64,000 nucleotides of DNA from the NCBI GenBank assembly GCA_029962745.1, contig CM057153.1, positions 37,181,662-37,245,661 of the forward strand, read 5' to 3'. The notes under the pieces are model-generated. The model ran no database searches and was not told where the DNA came from. It worked only from the letters and a program-made list of their open reading frames with translations. A program made the position numbers and the translations under genes. Below are positions 1 through 11,651 of this stretch, in pieces; positions within the stretch are counted from its first letter, which is position 1, and every line of letters starts with the position of its first letter. The DNA is from Echinometra lucunter. Its lineage: Eukaryota; Echinodermata; Echinoidea; Camarodonta; Echinometridae.

Positions 1-21
1 AGGATGATAATAGCTTGACCA

Positions 22-151
22 TAGAGACACTGCGGTTTAGTGGAAGAGCAGTTGTCTCAAAATTAGGAGGTACTACCTGGATTTAAAATTGACTTGCTGA
101 GCTAGTTCCCTTTGGTAAGGCATAGTCCCCCGGATGGGACCTGAAGCACCA
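22..151 (+). mobile_element. Degenerate tRNA-derived SINE fragment
   Basis: A box-A-like stretch (GCGGTTTAGTGGAAGAGC, from 32) is followed by a poorly preserved box B near 90. After that comes a 'CTTTGGTAAGGC...GGATGGGACC' segment of the kind seen in bodies of marine-invertebrate SINEs. The element stops where the foldback element at 152 begins, which suggests it was interrupted. Degenerate, so the assignment is tentative. Confidence 0.35.
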
Positions 152-285
152 GGGCTGCGTTTCACGAAAGCGTCATAAGTCTAAGTTCATGGACATCCCA
201 TTGAAACGCGTGTTAATTCTACAACACGCATTTCAGTGGTATGTCCAAGAAGTTAGACTTAAGACGGTTTCGTGAAACGCAGCCC
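152..285. mobile_element. 134-bp foldback (MITE-like) element
   Basis: The two ends are perfect inverted copies of GGGCTGCGTTTCACGAAA, and the complementarity continues with mismatches almost to the centre, so the whole unit can fold into one hairpin. It has no coding capacity. I see no convincing target-site duplication, so the superfamily is not assigned. Confidence 0.75.
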
Positions 286-550
286 AGGTTGTCATTTGTT
301 TGTGGTTTTCTTTTTTATTTTAAATGCATTTACTTTTTTGAAAAGCTACCTATATTGAACCTATCAGCAACTTGGCACCATTCATGATATCCACAGCCAT
401 ATGACAAGATTAACAGAAAAGCTTCTAACATGTCCAAGGCATGGTGCCATTCCCCCTCCAAGTTTTGCCTTTCTTACATACAGCAGTATCTGATGTTGAC
501 CCTTGACCATTTTCAACCCCCCCCCCCCCAAAAAAAATGTGTTTTAAAGA
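286..550. other. Non-coding spacer with C/A homopolymer
   Basis: Nothing recognisable except a run of C followed by A near 518-536, just before the SINE. The open frame crossing this stretch runs into the SINE and looks fortuitous. Confidence 0.5.
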
Positions 551-822
551 GGTGTTGTGGATCAGTGGATAAGTCTCCAGACTTTGAACCACAGGATCCG
601 GGGTTCAAATCCCACCGCAGCACTTGCGTCCTTTGGCAAGACGTTTATCTACATTTGTCACTCTCCACCCAGGTGTAGTAAATGGGTACCCGGTAGGAAG
701 CAATTCCTTGAATGCTCGAGCACCTGATCAGGGTAGCCGTGCTAAAGCCGGGGTAATGATATGCAGCGCTTAGAAACATTTGTATTAAGCGCTATATAAA
801 TGTTGCATATTATTATTATTAT
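551..822 (+). mobile_element. tRNA-derived SINE with (ATT)n tail
   Basis: The 5' part (551-623) is tRNA-like. It has box A TGGATCAGTGG, box B GGGTTCAAATCC, and a possible acceptor stem pairing GTGTTG with CAGCAC. The anticodon stem is mispaired, so this is not a working tRNA. A body of about 180 bp follows, containing 'GCGCTTAGAAACATTTG' and 'GCGCTATATAAATG', and then an ATT-repeat tail. This layout is typical of SINEs mobilised by LINE machinery. The family was not identified. Confidence 0.75.
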
Positions 823-933
823 GATTTTAGGATAGTATTTTTGATTTATGTTCTACTGTTTGCTCACCCAGGTTAATATTAAAGCAACAGTCATGGTCCT
901 ATATTCCTACATTCATTAATCTTTCATCTTTAG

Positions 934-1114
934 GTCATGGGGTCATCACAGAGTGCTGGTGCCCTGACGGAAAAGAAGGTGGTAGTTGTCGGTTGCAGCT
1001 TTGGAGGAAAGTCGGTGGCATACCCACTTAGGGGACAATGCAAGCTTGTTGTCATTGACCCTCGTGAAGCCATGCATATCACTCTAGCAGCACCAAGAGC
1101 CTGTGTAGAACCAG
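934..1114 (+). CDS. AIFM2: AIFM2 exon A (start codon, myristoylation motif, first FAD fold)
   Basis: The acceptor 'ctttcatctttag' lies directly before GTC-ATG, so the first three bases are 5' UTR and at least one non-coding exon lies upstream. The donor is CCAG|GTATTT. It encodes residues 1-59 plus one base. The 5' UTR exon could not be located. Confidence 0.88.
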
Positions 1115-4100
1115 GTATTTAACCAACCCTTCCATGAATTGTTCAAACTGTCCAAATTTCTAGTTATGTCAATACATCTTATTAAAAGTGGCAGTGGGCA
1201 ATATGTATTCAAAAAGGGAAACAGACTTGTTTAATTGTTTAATAATGGCTGCAACCTATAATGCTGTCTTTTTCAATCCAAAGCTAATCAAAGAAAGCAC
1301 ACAGTATAAATTTGTATCAAATCTGTCTTAGACAGATTTGATTTTGATCTTGATCTTGATTGGTTGATGTACAAACGCCTGGTGTGGCTATCCCGTACAT
1401 TAAGGCAGCAGTGCATGATGTTGGATGCATATCTTATTTGTTAGTCAAACTTTATATTTTCTATGAGTTCTCTAAATTTTTGGATATGTTGAGGCCTCTC
1501 TTATATTATCTGGGAGTTGGTTCGGTTCCATGTGGGAATTGTCCTTAGATACAGAGACTGCTGGTAACACCTCTTAGTAGCCCTTATGTGGTTATAGACG
1601 AATTTCTTTGATGAATGCCTTGGGAAAGAAAAGAAAAAAATCAAAAGAAAATCTCTTATCACAAAGCTTAGATCTTGACAAAACACTTTGTAGTAGTAGC
1701 AGAATCTCTTAAATTTATACTTTCCTTCTCCTCTTCATGGTGACAGGTTTTGCTAAGAGAGCCCTTATACCACTCAAGCAAGTCTTTGGAGATAGCTTTG
1801 AACAGGGCACTGTGGAGAAGATATCTACTGCAGCAGGGCAAGTTGTCCTCTCCAACGGCAAGGAGATTTCATATGACTATCTGGTGATAGCCACAGGCAC
1901 CACAGGACCTTTTCCGGGCAAGCTTCAGAATGATTGTACCCTGAATCAGGCGTTGGATCTGTACAGCGATGCTTGTGAAAAGGTGGGCCTGCTGCAGTCT
2001 GTGCTTGAGCAGATTTAGGTCATTTGTACCAAACTGTAATATTCATTGAGAGAAATGCTCATAAAGTGATGTAATTGTTATGCATTTCTGCATCAGCAGT
2101 CTATTCTGTGATTTATACATGTATGTGGAAGCAGTCGTGTAAAAATTGAAAAGAAAACTGAAATGCATAAGATCACAGCAAGCACTTCTTCTGGAGCAAC
2201 TCCAAGAAGAGTTCATGTAAACATTTATTTTGAAGTTTTTCTTCTTCTTTTTTTTCAGAAGATGGAAGTACTCGATCAAAATGGGAAAAACAAAAACTAT
2301 TCATTAAGCACTGCAATCACCTCAGGTGCAAGTTTGGTGAAATGCATAGTGTGGGACATCTTCATGCTTGAATTATCTCAATGTTTGTGGTCATTTTGGA
2401 CATGCCCTAACTTTGAACTGTTCTATTCCGTTGATGTCTCAGGTGAAGGCTGGCAAGTCAATAGTGATCATAGGAGGTGGAGCAGTAGGTGTTGAAATAG
2501 CAGGAGAGATAGCCACAGACTACCCAGACAAGGAAGTCACCATCATCCATGCTAGGGATAGCCTAGTAGAACCTGCCACAAGCGACAAGTTCAGGGCATC
2601 TGTTCAGAAGCAGCTAGAGGAACTCAATGTGAAACTGGTGTTTGGTATGTATGTAGATCAGTATGTTGCATTCCACTGTGTTGGTGGTTGTCCACATGTG
2701 CTGAGGACACCGTATTGCAACCTACTATTAGTGACAAGTTCATCAAGGCTTCACTTCAGGAGCAGTAATTGCTCCTATTTATTAACCTATTGGCTACTGG
2801 AACCAGCAGGCCCCTGTGCTGATCCTATGGGAATAAAAGAATTCCATATTCAATGGGTTAAAAGAATTCAGCCCCTCACTAGTGTGTAGTGTATAATGAT
2901 ATCAAGCCACAGGTTACATTATATTGTATGTATGATTACCCATGCCAAAACATTCTGATGGAACCTGCTTGTGACAATTTCATCGTTAAACAATATCCTC
3001 TCTCATACCCCCCCCCCCCCCCCCATCTCCTCATTGCTGTTATTCTTCCTCTTCATGTATACATGTATAACCACTTCTTCATCATCATCTCTTCACCCTT
3101 CCCCTCCCCACTCTCTCTCTCTCTTTCTCTCTTTCTCTCTTTCTCTGTCTCTCTGTCTTCTTACTCTCTCCCATTTTTATGTTCATTCTCTCCCTTTTTC
3201 TCCATCTCTATCTCTTAATTTTTTCTTATATCCTCATTCACTGCTCTTTGTTCCCCTTCTCACTCTCCTATTCTCCCTACCCCCCCTCTCTCTCTCTTTC
3301 TCTCATTACTCCATCCAGGTGAGAAGGTGACCAATCTAGATGACATTCCTCGAGACTTATCAGGAGCAACTGTCCTCACAGACAAAGGCAAGTCCATCCA
3401 GGCTGATGTGGTGTTTGTGAGCATAGGTGTGACAGTCAACAATCAGGCATATGCAGAAGAATTTGGTGAGTATGCATAAGTCATTATTCAGTAACTTGGC
3501 ACCTTTTTCAGAGGAAGTTTTTATCAGTGAAAATTTGCAGCACATCTAAAAGAAACTAAGTCGTAGTAAATCTTGTACAGTGATTTCAGTAATTTATATC
3601 AGTTACTGTTACTGAATTTTTATGAATATGAACTTTTTGATGATTACTGACTTTTTTGTTAATCTACATGTAACCATGTGGAAAGTTTATGCTTTGTTTT
3701 GGATGTTTGCCTGAAAGTTTTGAAGGGGAGGGGTAGGCCGCTTGCCCCCTTGTTTAAGGAAGTTCAAAGGTCTCCAAGAAAATCATGTTATGATAAACTG
3801 GAAATATGGAAAATATTTCTAGGTTACTGAAACAGTTGCAACATTGATGCTCAGAAAGTTTCTTGCTTGAAAGTTTTTTGTGGGCAGGAATTGCCTTCCT
3901 TCCCCCTTGATTATGCAAGTTTCAGAAATATCCAGCATAATTCCGGTAATGAATTTAAGGTTCAACATTTACTATTCAGCCTCCAAGATGGATGCACACG
4001 GAGCCCTGAAAGTCAACCAATATCTCCAGGTCGAAGGTCATGAAAACATCTTTGCTATAGGTGACTGTTGCAACATGGATGCACAGAAGATGGCATACAG

Positions 4101-4769
4101 AGCAGGAAAGCAGGGAGAAGCAGTCTATTACAATATCAAACAGCATGCAAATGGGCACCCGTTGAAACCCTATAAATCTCGTAAGTATGTTCTCTGTAAC
4201 CCCATCCATGCACTGAGCTGCAAACCCTGCCATAGAATAGGAGTAGAAAACAATGTCTCTGGACTAAGAATTGCCTCATTTTTTTTTCCAGAAACAGGCA
4301 CATGTACTTTCATTATGATGTTGGCATCTCTGCTATTAACCTAAAACCCTGTTGTTGACATTAGCCCCATCCCAACATTTTTGACATAAGGAAATCTGGA
4401 GTAATTTGCGGAATATGTTTAGTTTTGACTGCTAGTACCTCACAAAGCTACACTGGTGTGCAATCATAATTTTACTATAATGACAATGATAATTGATGAT
4501 AATTTTATATGTGATTTTGTACTGATTTGGTGCAGATTCCTTCTCATTGTAAATGTTGTGTATATTATACTTCCGTTGGTGTGTAATATGCTCTTCTCTT
4601 TTCCCTGACAGCGTCGGTGATGTTTGCTTTGTCAATCGGACGTCACAGGGGCCAGCTTCAAATGGGCAACAGAGTGGTAGGATCGTGGCTTGTCAAGCGA
4701 GCAAAGAGTCACGATCTGATGACGGGAAGAATGTGGGGTGAATGGGGTATGAAACCTCCCAAAAACTAA
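937..4769 (+). CDS. AIFM2: AIFM2/FSP1-type FAD-dependent oxidoreductase, six coding exons
   Basis: Coding segments are 937-1114, 1747-1982, 2443-2644, 3319-3465, 3980-4180 and 4612-4769. Joined, they stay in frame and give 373 residues, the length I recall for the human protein. The family (ferroptosis suppressor protein 1) uses FAD and NAD(P)H to reduce ubiquinone and vitamin K at the plasma membrane and lipid droplets, which limits lipid peroxidation. The start MGSSQS matches an N-myristoylation motif (Gly2, Ser6). A first dinucleotide fold at 15-24 reads VVVVGCSFGG. ATGTTGPFPG is the conserved segment after it. The second fold IIGGGAVGVE ends at Glu156, equivalent to a functionally important residue in the human enzyme. 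AIGDC (about 280-284) is the C-terminal FAD motif. All introns are GT-AG. Odd point: the middle glycine of the first GxGxxG is serine. A spliced 5' UTR is likely, since the ATG lies 3 bases after an acceptor. Confidence 0.93.
1747..1982 (+). CDS. AIFM2: AIFM2 exon B
   Basis: The acceptor is 'catggtgacag' and the donor AAAG|GTGGGC, a weaker donor than its neighbours. It encodes residues 60-138, including FAKRALIPL and the conserved YLVIATGTTGPFPGK block. It ends in phase 0, and reading through the donor soon meets a stop, which supports this boundary. Confidence 0.9.
2443..2644 (+). CDS. AIFM2: AIFM2 exon C (NAD(P)H-binding fold)
   Basis: The acceptor is 'gatgtctcag' and the donor TTTG|GTATGT. 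It encodes residues 139-205 with the second Rossmann motif GGGAVGVEIAGEI and the following PDKEVTIIHA strand typical of the pyridine-nucleotide site. Confidence 0.92.
2783..2861. mobile_element. Small TTAA-flanked inverted-repeat element, copy A
   Basis: It begins TTAACCTATTGGC and ends with GGGTTAA, so the ends are complementary. Related sequences lie at 4917-4997 and about 36773-36850, sharing TTAACCTGTT...GAACTG...CCTGTATTAAGTC. This is a tiny non-autonomous family probably inserted at TTAA. Confidence 0.5.
3001..3316. repeat. Long polypyrimidine tract in AIFM2 intron
   Basis: A C-run (about 3008-3024) is followed by roughly 200 bases of imperfect TC/CTTT repeat. The tract ends at the acceptor of the next AIFM2 exon, so it acts as an exceptionally long polypyrimidine stretch. 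The Ser/Leu/Phe-rich open frames read from it are composition artefacts. Confidence 0.8.
3319..3465 (+). CDS. AIFM2: AIFM2 exon D
   Basis: The acceptor is 'ctccatccag' and the donor TTTG|GTGAGT. It encodes residues 206-254, including EKVTNLDDIP and TDKGKSIQADVVFVSIGV, which match the strand between the NAD(P)H fold and the C-terminal FAD motif in the family. Confidence 0.92.
3980..4180 (+). CDS. AIFM2: AIFM2 exon E (GD motif)
   Basis: The acceptor is 'tactattcag' and the donor TCTC|GTAAGT. It encodes residues 255-321 with GALKVNQYLQVEGHENIFA, IGDC and KMAYRAG, the most strongly conserved block of the family. Confidence 0.94.
4612..4769 (+). CDS. AIFM2: AIFM2 terminal coding exon
   Basis: The acceptor is 'ttttccctgacag'. 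It encodes residues 322-373: a hydrophobic SVMFALSIGRHRGQ strand, then a basic tail ending GMKPPKN, stop TAA. An AATAAA occurs 11 bases after the stop (4780-4785), which is too close to be the obvious poly(A) signal. Another is at 5796-5801. Confidence 0.9.
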
Positions 4770-4916
4770 GGTGAAATCAAATAAAATGAAATGAAATTAA
4801 GGTGGGAGAGAGAGAAGTCAAGAGGGAAAACTAGTCAAGTGAAGGTACTATCTGTTGTATGCCACGGTTGTAAAAATAGTTAATTAATATTTTCAATGTT
4901 AAAGTGGTCTTGTCAA

Positions 4917-4997
4917 TTAACCTGTTGGCTGCTGGAACTGGATGGCACCTGTATTAAGTCGGTAGGGAAAGAGATAATTCACTAATCTACAGGTTAA
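4917..4997. mobile_element. Small TTAA-flanked inverted-repeat element, copy B
   Basis: It begins TTAACCTGTTGGCTGCTGG and ends CTACAGGTTAA, so the terminal 9 bases are inverted copies. It is related to the element at 2783-2861. Confidence 0.5.
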
Positions 4998-5474
4998 AAG
5001 TGATTGTGGTAACTGAAATATTACATTGTTACGAAAAATTTGGTGATGGCTATTGCTAATTGAATAGTACTTCTGATAATTGTTGATATACTGAAATATC
5101 TCTAATGTGTAAGCACTTTTGTAAAGAGTTAAGTTTTCAGTGTATTATCACAGCATTCTTGATATTTTGAACTATTTCTAAATATGGAAAGCTTTCCAAC
5201 TTCTCATCACATCACAGTGACATGTTCAATTTGCCAATTTGAAATTTCCATGTCATTAAACTGATTATGCTATAGTTTATTGTCCTCAATAATGATCTTT
5301 CAATTTTGTACCAATATTTACTGATCTTTGCCTCTGAATTCTGTTCTTTTATTCAAAGCAATGTCATGTGATCATTTTTTAATATTGTATATATCCATAT
5401 ATTTTCAAAATTTATTTTGTATTGAATTGTATTGAATTGTATTGAACTTACCAGTACACATTCTTTTACATGAG

Positions 5475-5711
5475 GCCGTATCTCACGGGTGGAGACGCAG
5501 CCGAGATGTCGTGGATAAACTGATAGAGATGTGGCAGAGACATCTCTGAGACTTGCTGGAGACTGGAAAAAGTCTCCAAAAAATCAAACATGTTTAAATT
5601 TCATGCGACTCCCCGGAGACCTGGTTAGTCTCGCGGAGACGTCTCCGCAACCAGTGGAGACTCGTGTCACCACCTGGCCACGAACTAGTTTCCAGTCTGG
5701 TGAGATACCCC
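5475..5711. mobile_element. Foldback-like element rich in GTCTCC/GGAGAC
   Basis: The ends carry GTATCTCAC (5478) and its inverse GTGAGATAC (5700). The interior repeats GGAGAC/GTCTCC in both orientations. No target duplication was recognised. The 62-codon open frame inside is probably chance. Confidence 0.4.
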
Positions 5712-6994
5712 CTTTATAAAGCAAAAACTGCCATAAGTCTGCCATAGATGTTTCTTTATGTGTATACATCATCAAATCATTCTCTCTAACAAATGAATAA
5801 AAAAATCTACAGTTGTACTTTCATTGACATCTAAGAGGAAGCTATTCATGCAATTAGAATATCGATTTCAAAATCTTCTGCAATATTCTTTTAATTTATA
5901 TGAAACTTGAAATGAAAGGAAAAAATATTTCTAACATAAAGCAAAGAAAATTGTGTTTCGAATCTCTCTTATGCAACTACTTTCAATTCTTGCACTGAAA
6001 ATCATGGATTAATTTGAATGTTGGATTTGCCAGTGTTGATGGATTGATCAACACTAGCAAATTTATCATTAGAATTATACTAAGAAATTGTGTAACACAC
6101 ACTTGATATTTCCATTTGATTGAAATGGAATTCATGGTTGTTAACTTTTGCATTTGTGGTATTTGTGTAGTACATACTGGTATGTATATTTTTTTACCAC
6201 CTTATCTGGATAATTTAAGGATCAAAAGTATTGTATAGTTTATCAAGATGTGTTAAATGGAAAAGAGTTTGAAACAAGGTTTTCAGTGGCGATAGCACTA
6301 ATGTATGTGTGAAATATAGGGGATTTTTTCCTATGCAATGTATAAAGTCTTGCCCTAGGATAAAGGCTTGATACAAGAATGAAATAGTAAAAAAAATAAT
6401 AGGCAAAGTAATATTATTTTACACTTTTTAGTAATGGTGCAGTAGTTTTGTTAAAAATGCATTTTTACTTGCCTTTTATTTTTTGGCCTTTTTTTTTTGT
6501 TTTGTTTCTTGTAGAGTCAGGTTAGCATTATTGTTTCTGTTTGACTATTATAGATAATGAAGAATTTTGTAATAGTTTGACTTCAACTTGCCTTTATTAT
6601 TTGGCTATTTTTTTCTTGCCCCGCCAGGTAAGCATTATTATTTCTGTTTGACTGTAAAGAATAATGGAGAAATACTTAATATTTTGACTTTCGGAAGTGC
6701 TTTAGATTTTTGTCAATTTTATATAGTGCTTTTCATTCACGAGAAAGTGTGCAGTTTGAATTTATTCTATTTTTTTTCATGTGCATTTATTTTGTAACTG
6801 TTTTGAGAGTATGTATTTTCTATATTTAGAAAAAAATCATTCATTTAAGAAGACAAATTTTGTATATTATGTAACTGTAAAGGAATGCAGCTGGTTATGG
6901 TTTAGAATTCTAGACCTCACACATGAATTGAGAGATTCAAATAGTTCTGATTTTGTCAGTCTGCCAAATGAATTCAGTGATACCTTAACTATGG

Positions 6995-7045
6995 AAGGTC
7001 TATGTGGCCAAGTGGTAAGGCATTGGTAGTCTGCTGGCACAGACC
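6995..7045 (+). other. tRNA-Ser/Leu-like box A segment (decayed SINE?)
   Basis: TGGCCAAGTGGTAAGGCATT resembles the D-arm of Ser/Leu tRNAs, but no matching T-arm or acceptor stem lies at tRNA distance. It is most likely the head of a decayed tRNA-derived SINE. Confidence 0.25.
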
Positions 7046-8829
7046 CTAATTGACACTTTCCTAAATTACATTTTGGTCTTGAGAGAAGCCTAGGCCACGT
7101 GCCTAGTTGCTGTAGTACACAATCCCCATTGACCTGCTTTAGTCTTCTACTCAGACCTCTATGACATGTTTCGACAGACAAGGGTTTGTGCCTGCAAACT
7201 AAGGCATTAATTGGCAACCTAAGCCAGAGACCTAGGTTCCATTTGAATCAGAGGTGTTTCTTTCATTTTACAGTTTTTCTATAAGATATAGAGCCTTAGA
7301 GCCTTAACAAAGGGCCATGAGATAAGCTACACATCCACTATTATTTCATTTTCTTTCACATTGTGTATACATGTGTATGTGTATAATTGGATGAAAACAC
7401 TGTATCGCAAACTACCCAATAATAAAATTTTTGTCACTAATTTTTTTTTTTAATCTCAGTGAAGTTGTGTGTAGAATCTGCATGGAGCTGAGTTGGAATA
7501 AGTGAAGATATGAAAGGTTTTATATAATACATGTACATTCATGCAGGGAAATCGTATATAGAGAGAAAGTGAAAAAGAGAGATACATTCCACCTCTACTG
7601 GTTTTTGTTTTGTTTTGATATTTTGCATTATTTGATGAAGATGCATAGCTGCGAACCCCACCCTAATGATGATAATGATGATGATCATGAATTGAGAGAA
7701 TGAAAATGAAGGAGTTTTTGATTATCTATGAATAAAAGGATGAAAATTGGGAAATTATGAAGAGAAAATGAAAGAGAGATAGTTCCACTTCTATTATTTA
7801 TTATTTTTTTGAAACATAATTTGTGCTGAAATTTGACCGAAAAAAATGTTGTTGCCTCACTATCGAAAGGAGAAGAGTACAATAGAAAAAAAAGATAGAT
7901 ACAAGGGATACAAAGAAAGGTGAATTGGCACTTGCATGAAAAATTATGAGACTGAATAATGATTGGTTTTCAATAATCTTGTGCCACCCGGATGGCGCTG
8001 AACTCAGTGGATTCTGTGCACATACAGATAACTGACAAAGTAAACATTTATTTTGAGTACGCCCTCTATAGTTGTCTTCATTATCTTGTTTTAGATGCGG
8101 TATCACAGAAATAGAAGACGAAGTTCAGTAACACAGTGGCAAGGAAAACTTTCAAAAAAATCAGCTCGAAGGCATTTTCAATACCGTATAATATTCTCTT
8201 TAGAAAATATGGTCGGATTACGTAGCATATCATATCAGTGTTTTATTTGCAAATTTTAAAAAGCTTTGAACAAACTTGATTTCTCCACAGTCTTTGCGAT
8301 CGTGTGTTGGGTTCTGCTCTGGAAAGTAAATTTTATTTTCACCTATAATATGCAGTGACTAAATGAATATTCAAAAAAGGGGAAGGAGTTAGCACAGCTT
8401 CTTAATATCAGATTCAATAATGTTGGAAAGAAAATGATATTGTCCCTTTGTTCTCTACGAGGCAATTTTGCTTCCGCCCAAAATATTTTGCGGTTTAGAA
8501 ATAGCTTTTTAGAAAGGATTTTTTAAAAATGATGCCATGCACTCAATATTTTTTTTTCTCACGGAAACTCTTTAGGAGGCACCTGTCATCATTCATGAAT
8601 GATAAGAATTCAAGTTCTAGATTTTTTTCATGCAAGATAAATACTTGTTGTTTTCCATTTTTGCAGATGTAACTTTTCACCCGCCCCCCTCCCCCCGTCT
8701 AACTAGTTTGTCTCTATGTTTTCAAAGGTTACAAACTACCTCTGAATTTGAAGAAGATGTATACGAATCCATTTTTCCAGAGCACGTGTACAGGAAAAAC
8801 AACAACCTGAACACTTTTCAGTAATTAAT

Positions 8830-8977
8830 GTTGCATAAAGACTTGCTATATTATAGTAACTTTGCCATCAATGGTAGCTACCATGGTATAACGTTGCTCA
8901 ATCGCTAATCAAAATCCAGTATTCCATGAAAGTTACCACTGATGGCAAAGTTACTATAAAAGCAAGTTTTATGCAAC
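8830..8977. mobile_element. 148-bp foldback element
   Basis: The left arm GTTGCATAAAGACTTGC...TAGTAACTTTGCCATCA mirrors the right arm TGATGGCAAAGTTACTA...GCAAGTTTTATGCAAC, leaving a short central loop. A non-autonomous MITE-like unit with no coding potential. Confidence 0.7.
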
Positions 8978-10625
8978 GGCACCCTGAGAAGATAAAACAT
9001 GAGAGGAGAAAAGGATAATTCTCATCAGTCTGAGTCGCACTGGCGTAATTGCGCTTGTGTGCCCCTCGCCACCATCCCAGTTCTGCTTGGATCGCGGATC
9101 CTGGATTTTTACTTTTGCATTGTAAATGATAAGAATTACTCTTAAAATTATGATGAATGTGACCTCGCAACCACTTAAGTTATAGAACCATGAATGATAG
9201 ACTTACAAGAAACAACAAAAACAAAAACAAAAACGAATGTAGATTTGAATTTATAATTCATGATGGTATACAACTTTTAACTAGTGAATAGGGGGCAAAC
9301 ATGCCAACATCCAATAGAAAGAAAGCGTGTTTTTTTTTTTTTTTTTCATAATTGGGGGAGGAGATACGACTGCTAACAGACAGAAAATCCATCATTCATA
9401 CTGCGATGCGATTCTTAACAATTACTCGATACCTCAGTGAAAAAACCTAATTACTCAAAATAATAAACTGTAATGATAGGAAATATCGAAGCAAGGTGGG
9501 AAGATGAGAGCATTAAAAGCCATTTTGCATTCTGAATATAAAATCTCGATTTCAAATATCTTTAGATAGATGATCTATGGATGAGGAAGACTGAGCGTGC
9601 ATAGGAAACTGTCAAGCAAGTGAAAAGAAAAGAAAAGAAGAAGAGATTTAGTCTCGCGGCTCGCCACATCAGAAAATATTTTATTTCATATAGCGGTGAT
9701 GCTAACGATACGAAAATATGATAATTCACTATTTGAAATTAAAGAATGATTTGTAAATTAAAAAAGAGATAGAAAAAAGGAAAATCCGAAAGCCTTTATG
9801 AAATTACCAATAATCAGCCAATTGCCCTCTTCATGCTCTGACGGTAAAGTGTTTTGTACACCTCTCTTGTGAATTTCGATGATAGAATATGATGGTCAAT
9901 ATTCTTTATGGTGTTTTTTTTTTCTGACTCACTTTAGTGCTCTCATCCTGCTAAATGAAACTGAGACATTATGGGCAATTAAGACCTCGGCTCCTTTTTG
10001 ATAATGTAACTGTGAGTTTAATATATGCCTCTAGCTGAGAGTAGAACTTTGTCAAACTTTGGCAAATATTGCCACCCGGTTTCGCCAGTGAATACCGGGG
10101 GGGGGGGGCATCAACATATATCATAAACAGCATGCATGACGATATATTAAAAAAAACAAACTATATACGCTTAACAAGTTTTATCCAATTAATCACACCT
10201 CTTCAAGTTGTTCCTAGTCCCCCCAAATACCCTGAACAATTGTGTATAGACTCTATACCACTCGAACATAATGTATTAAAAATCCTTATTTCTTTATTTT
10301 GGGGCCCTTGGGGCCTATATTTTGACAGCCTACATTCGTTACGCATAAAACTTGCTCAAAAAAAAAAATGTCATTTTCATGCGTTTTTTTTTTTGGGGGG
10401 GGGGGGGGGGTGGTCACAAGTGGGTACAGAAATATGTTGGACTGGTCCCCTGGGGTTGAATATTATTTTCATCAAAATGAGGTTATGGTTAGCGCCTACA
10501 TGGCCTAGGATAGAATCAAATTTCTTTCTTTTTAAATTTTTTTTTAAATAAACTTCTAACAAGTAATCCTTTAACCCATCTAATCTACAATGATTAATGA
10601 TATTGTCATCCTCTTTAAGAATTAT

Positions 10626-10753
10626 CTTTATTGAATGATCATATTTATGGTGTCTATATTATCATTACAATAACTGTGGCGATGATGACGATGATGATGA
10701 TGATTGGCATTATTTTCATTAGTATCATCGTTGTTGCTTTTATTTTTATTGCT

Positions 10754-10800
<47 letters not shown>

Positions 10801-10864
10801 TATAATTCTAATTCTAATTATGATTATATTGATAATAATTATTAGGCCTATCATTATAGGGCCT

Positions 10865-10920
<56 letters not shown>

Positions 10921-10939
10921 TCATCATCATCATTCATCG

Positions 10940-10982
<43 letters not shown>

Positions 10983-11060
10983 TTCCATTCCTATCATAAT
11001 TATTGTCTTCCTTATCATCGTCATTGTTATCATTACCATCATCAGGTTGTTATCATCATC
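10626..11060. repeat. Compound TCA/ATC microsatellite block
   Basis: Near-pure ATC runs at about 10757-10800 and 10867-10982 lie within a longer degenerate trinucleotide region. The poly-Ile/Ser frame on + and the poly-Met frame on - come from this repeat and are not genes. G- and C-runs of 14 or more (about 11081-11096 and 11224-11239) flank it on the receptor side. Confidence 0.9.
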
Positions 11061-11590
11061 AGTCAGTGGCGTATAACTACGGGGGGGGGGGGGGGGCACG
11101 TGCCCCACCTCCCATTCGGCTGGCAAAACTAAACAACAACAACAAAACCCAACAACAACAAACAACAACAACTTACGAAACACAGTACACATATGGTCAC
11201 ACACACTTTTCCACTCGGTGCCGCCCCCCCCCCCCCCCCATGCGTTGACCCACGGCCTAAGCTGCCCTGCATGTCATCATCTTCATCATCATCTAATTAA
11301 CGAATGCCCTCAATCGAGCATAAGTGAGGGCATCCGTTGTTGCAATGGTTAAATTGAAGCCAGTGTGATGATCTTGGGCGAGTTTAGGTGCTCCCTTTCA
11401 TAATTTTTAAAAATTGGAATAAAATATGCCCACATCTCCATCAATACCGCGCGCAAGTCCGAAATTGCTCGTATCCTTTTCACTTCCGGGTGTTACCCCC
11501 ACAAGTAGGGCAAAGTTCAAAGACCGATAATAATCCACTAGCACTGTGGTGAGCCATCAGCATGTAAAAGCGAATCAAACAGTCTTCAAA

Positions 11591-11651
11591 ATGGCATTTA
11601 AACGTGTTATAATAAGCTTAGCTGTTGTATTATCATTACATTTTGTATCAG
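11591..11651 (+). CDS. Alk4/5/7: Receptor exon 1: signal peptide
   Basis: The context TTCAAAATGG is a good initiation site. It encodes [20 protein letters not shown], a basic start followed by a hydrophobic core, then the donor TCAG|GTCAGT. The phase (one base over) matches the ectodomain exon 6.5 kb downstream. No other ATG in this frame shortly upstream looks better. Confidence 0.8.

Larger units (their letters stand above)
4770..11590. other. Intergenic region between AIFM2 and the receptor gene
   Basis: I find no supportable gene in these 6.8 kb on either strand. Open frames are short, AT-biased or built from microsatellites. The stretch holds the AIFM2 3' UTR (end unknown), the small inverted-repeat elements listed separately, T-, G- and C-runs, a TCA/ATC microsatellite block, and presumably the receptor promoter just before 11591. 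No TATA box or initiator was distinguished. Confidence 0.55.

Noticed and set aside
551..623. tRNA gene with possible TTG (Gln) anticodon
   Set aside because: The anticodon stem does not pair, and a SINE body and ATT tail follow.
2889..3330. 109- and 119-codon Ser/Leu/Phe-rich frames
   Set aside because: Made by the polypyrimidine tract in an AIFM2 intron; the real exon begins at 3319 in another frame.
4780..4785. AATAAA as the AIFM2 poly(A) signal
   Set aside because: Only 11 bases after the stop codon; would leave almost no 3' UTR. Not excluded, but not called.
10631..10999. 122-codon Ile/Ser-rich frame and its poly-Met mirror
   Set aside because: Direct translation of a TCA/ATC microsatellite.
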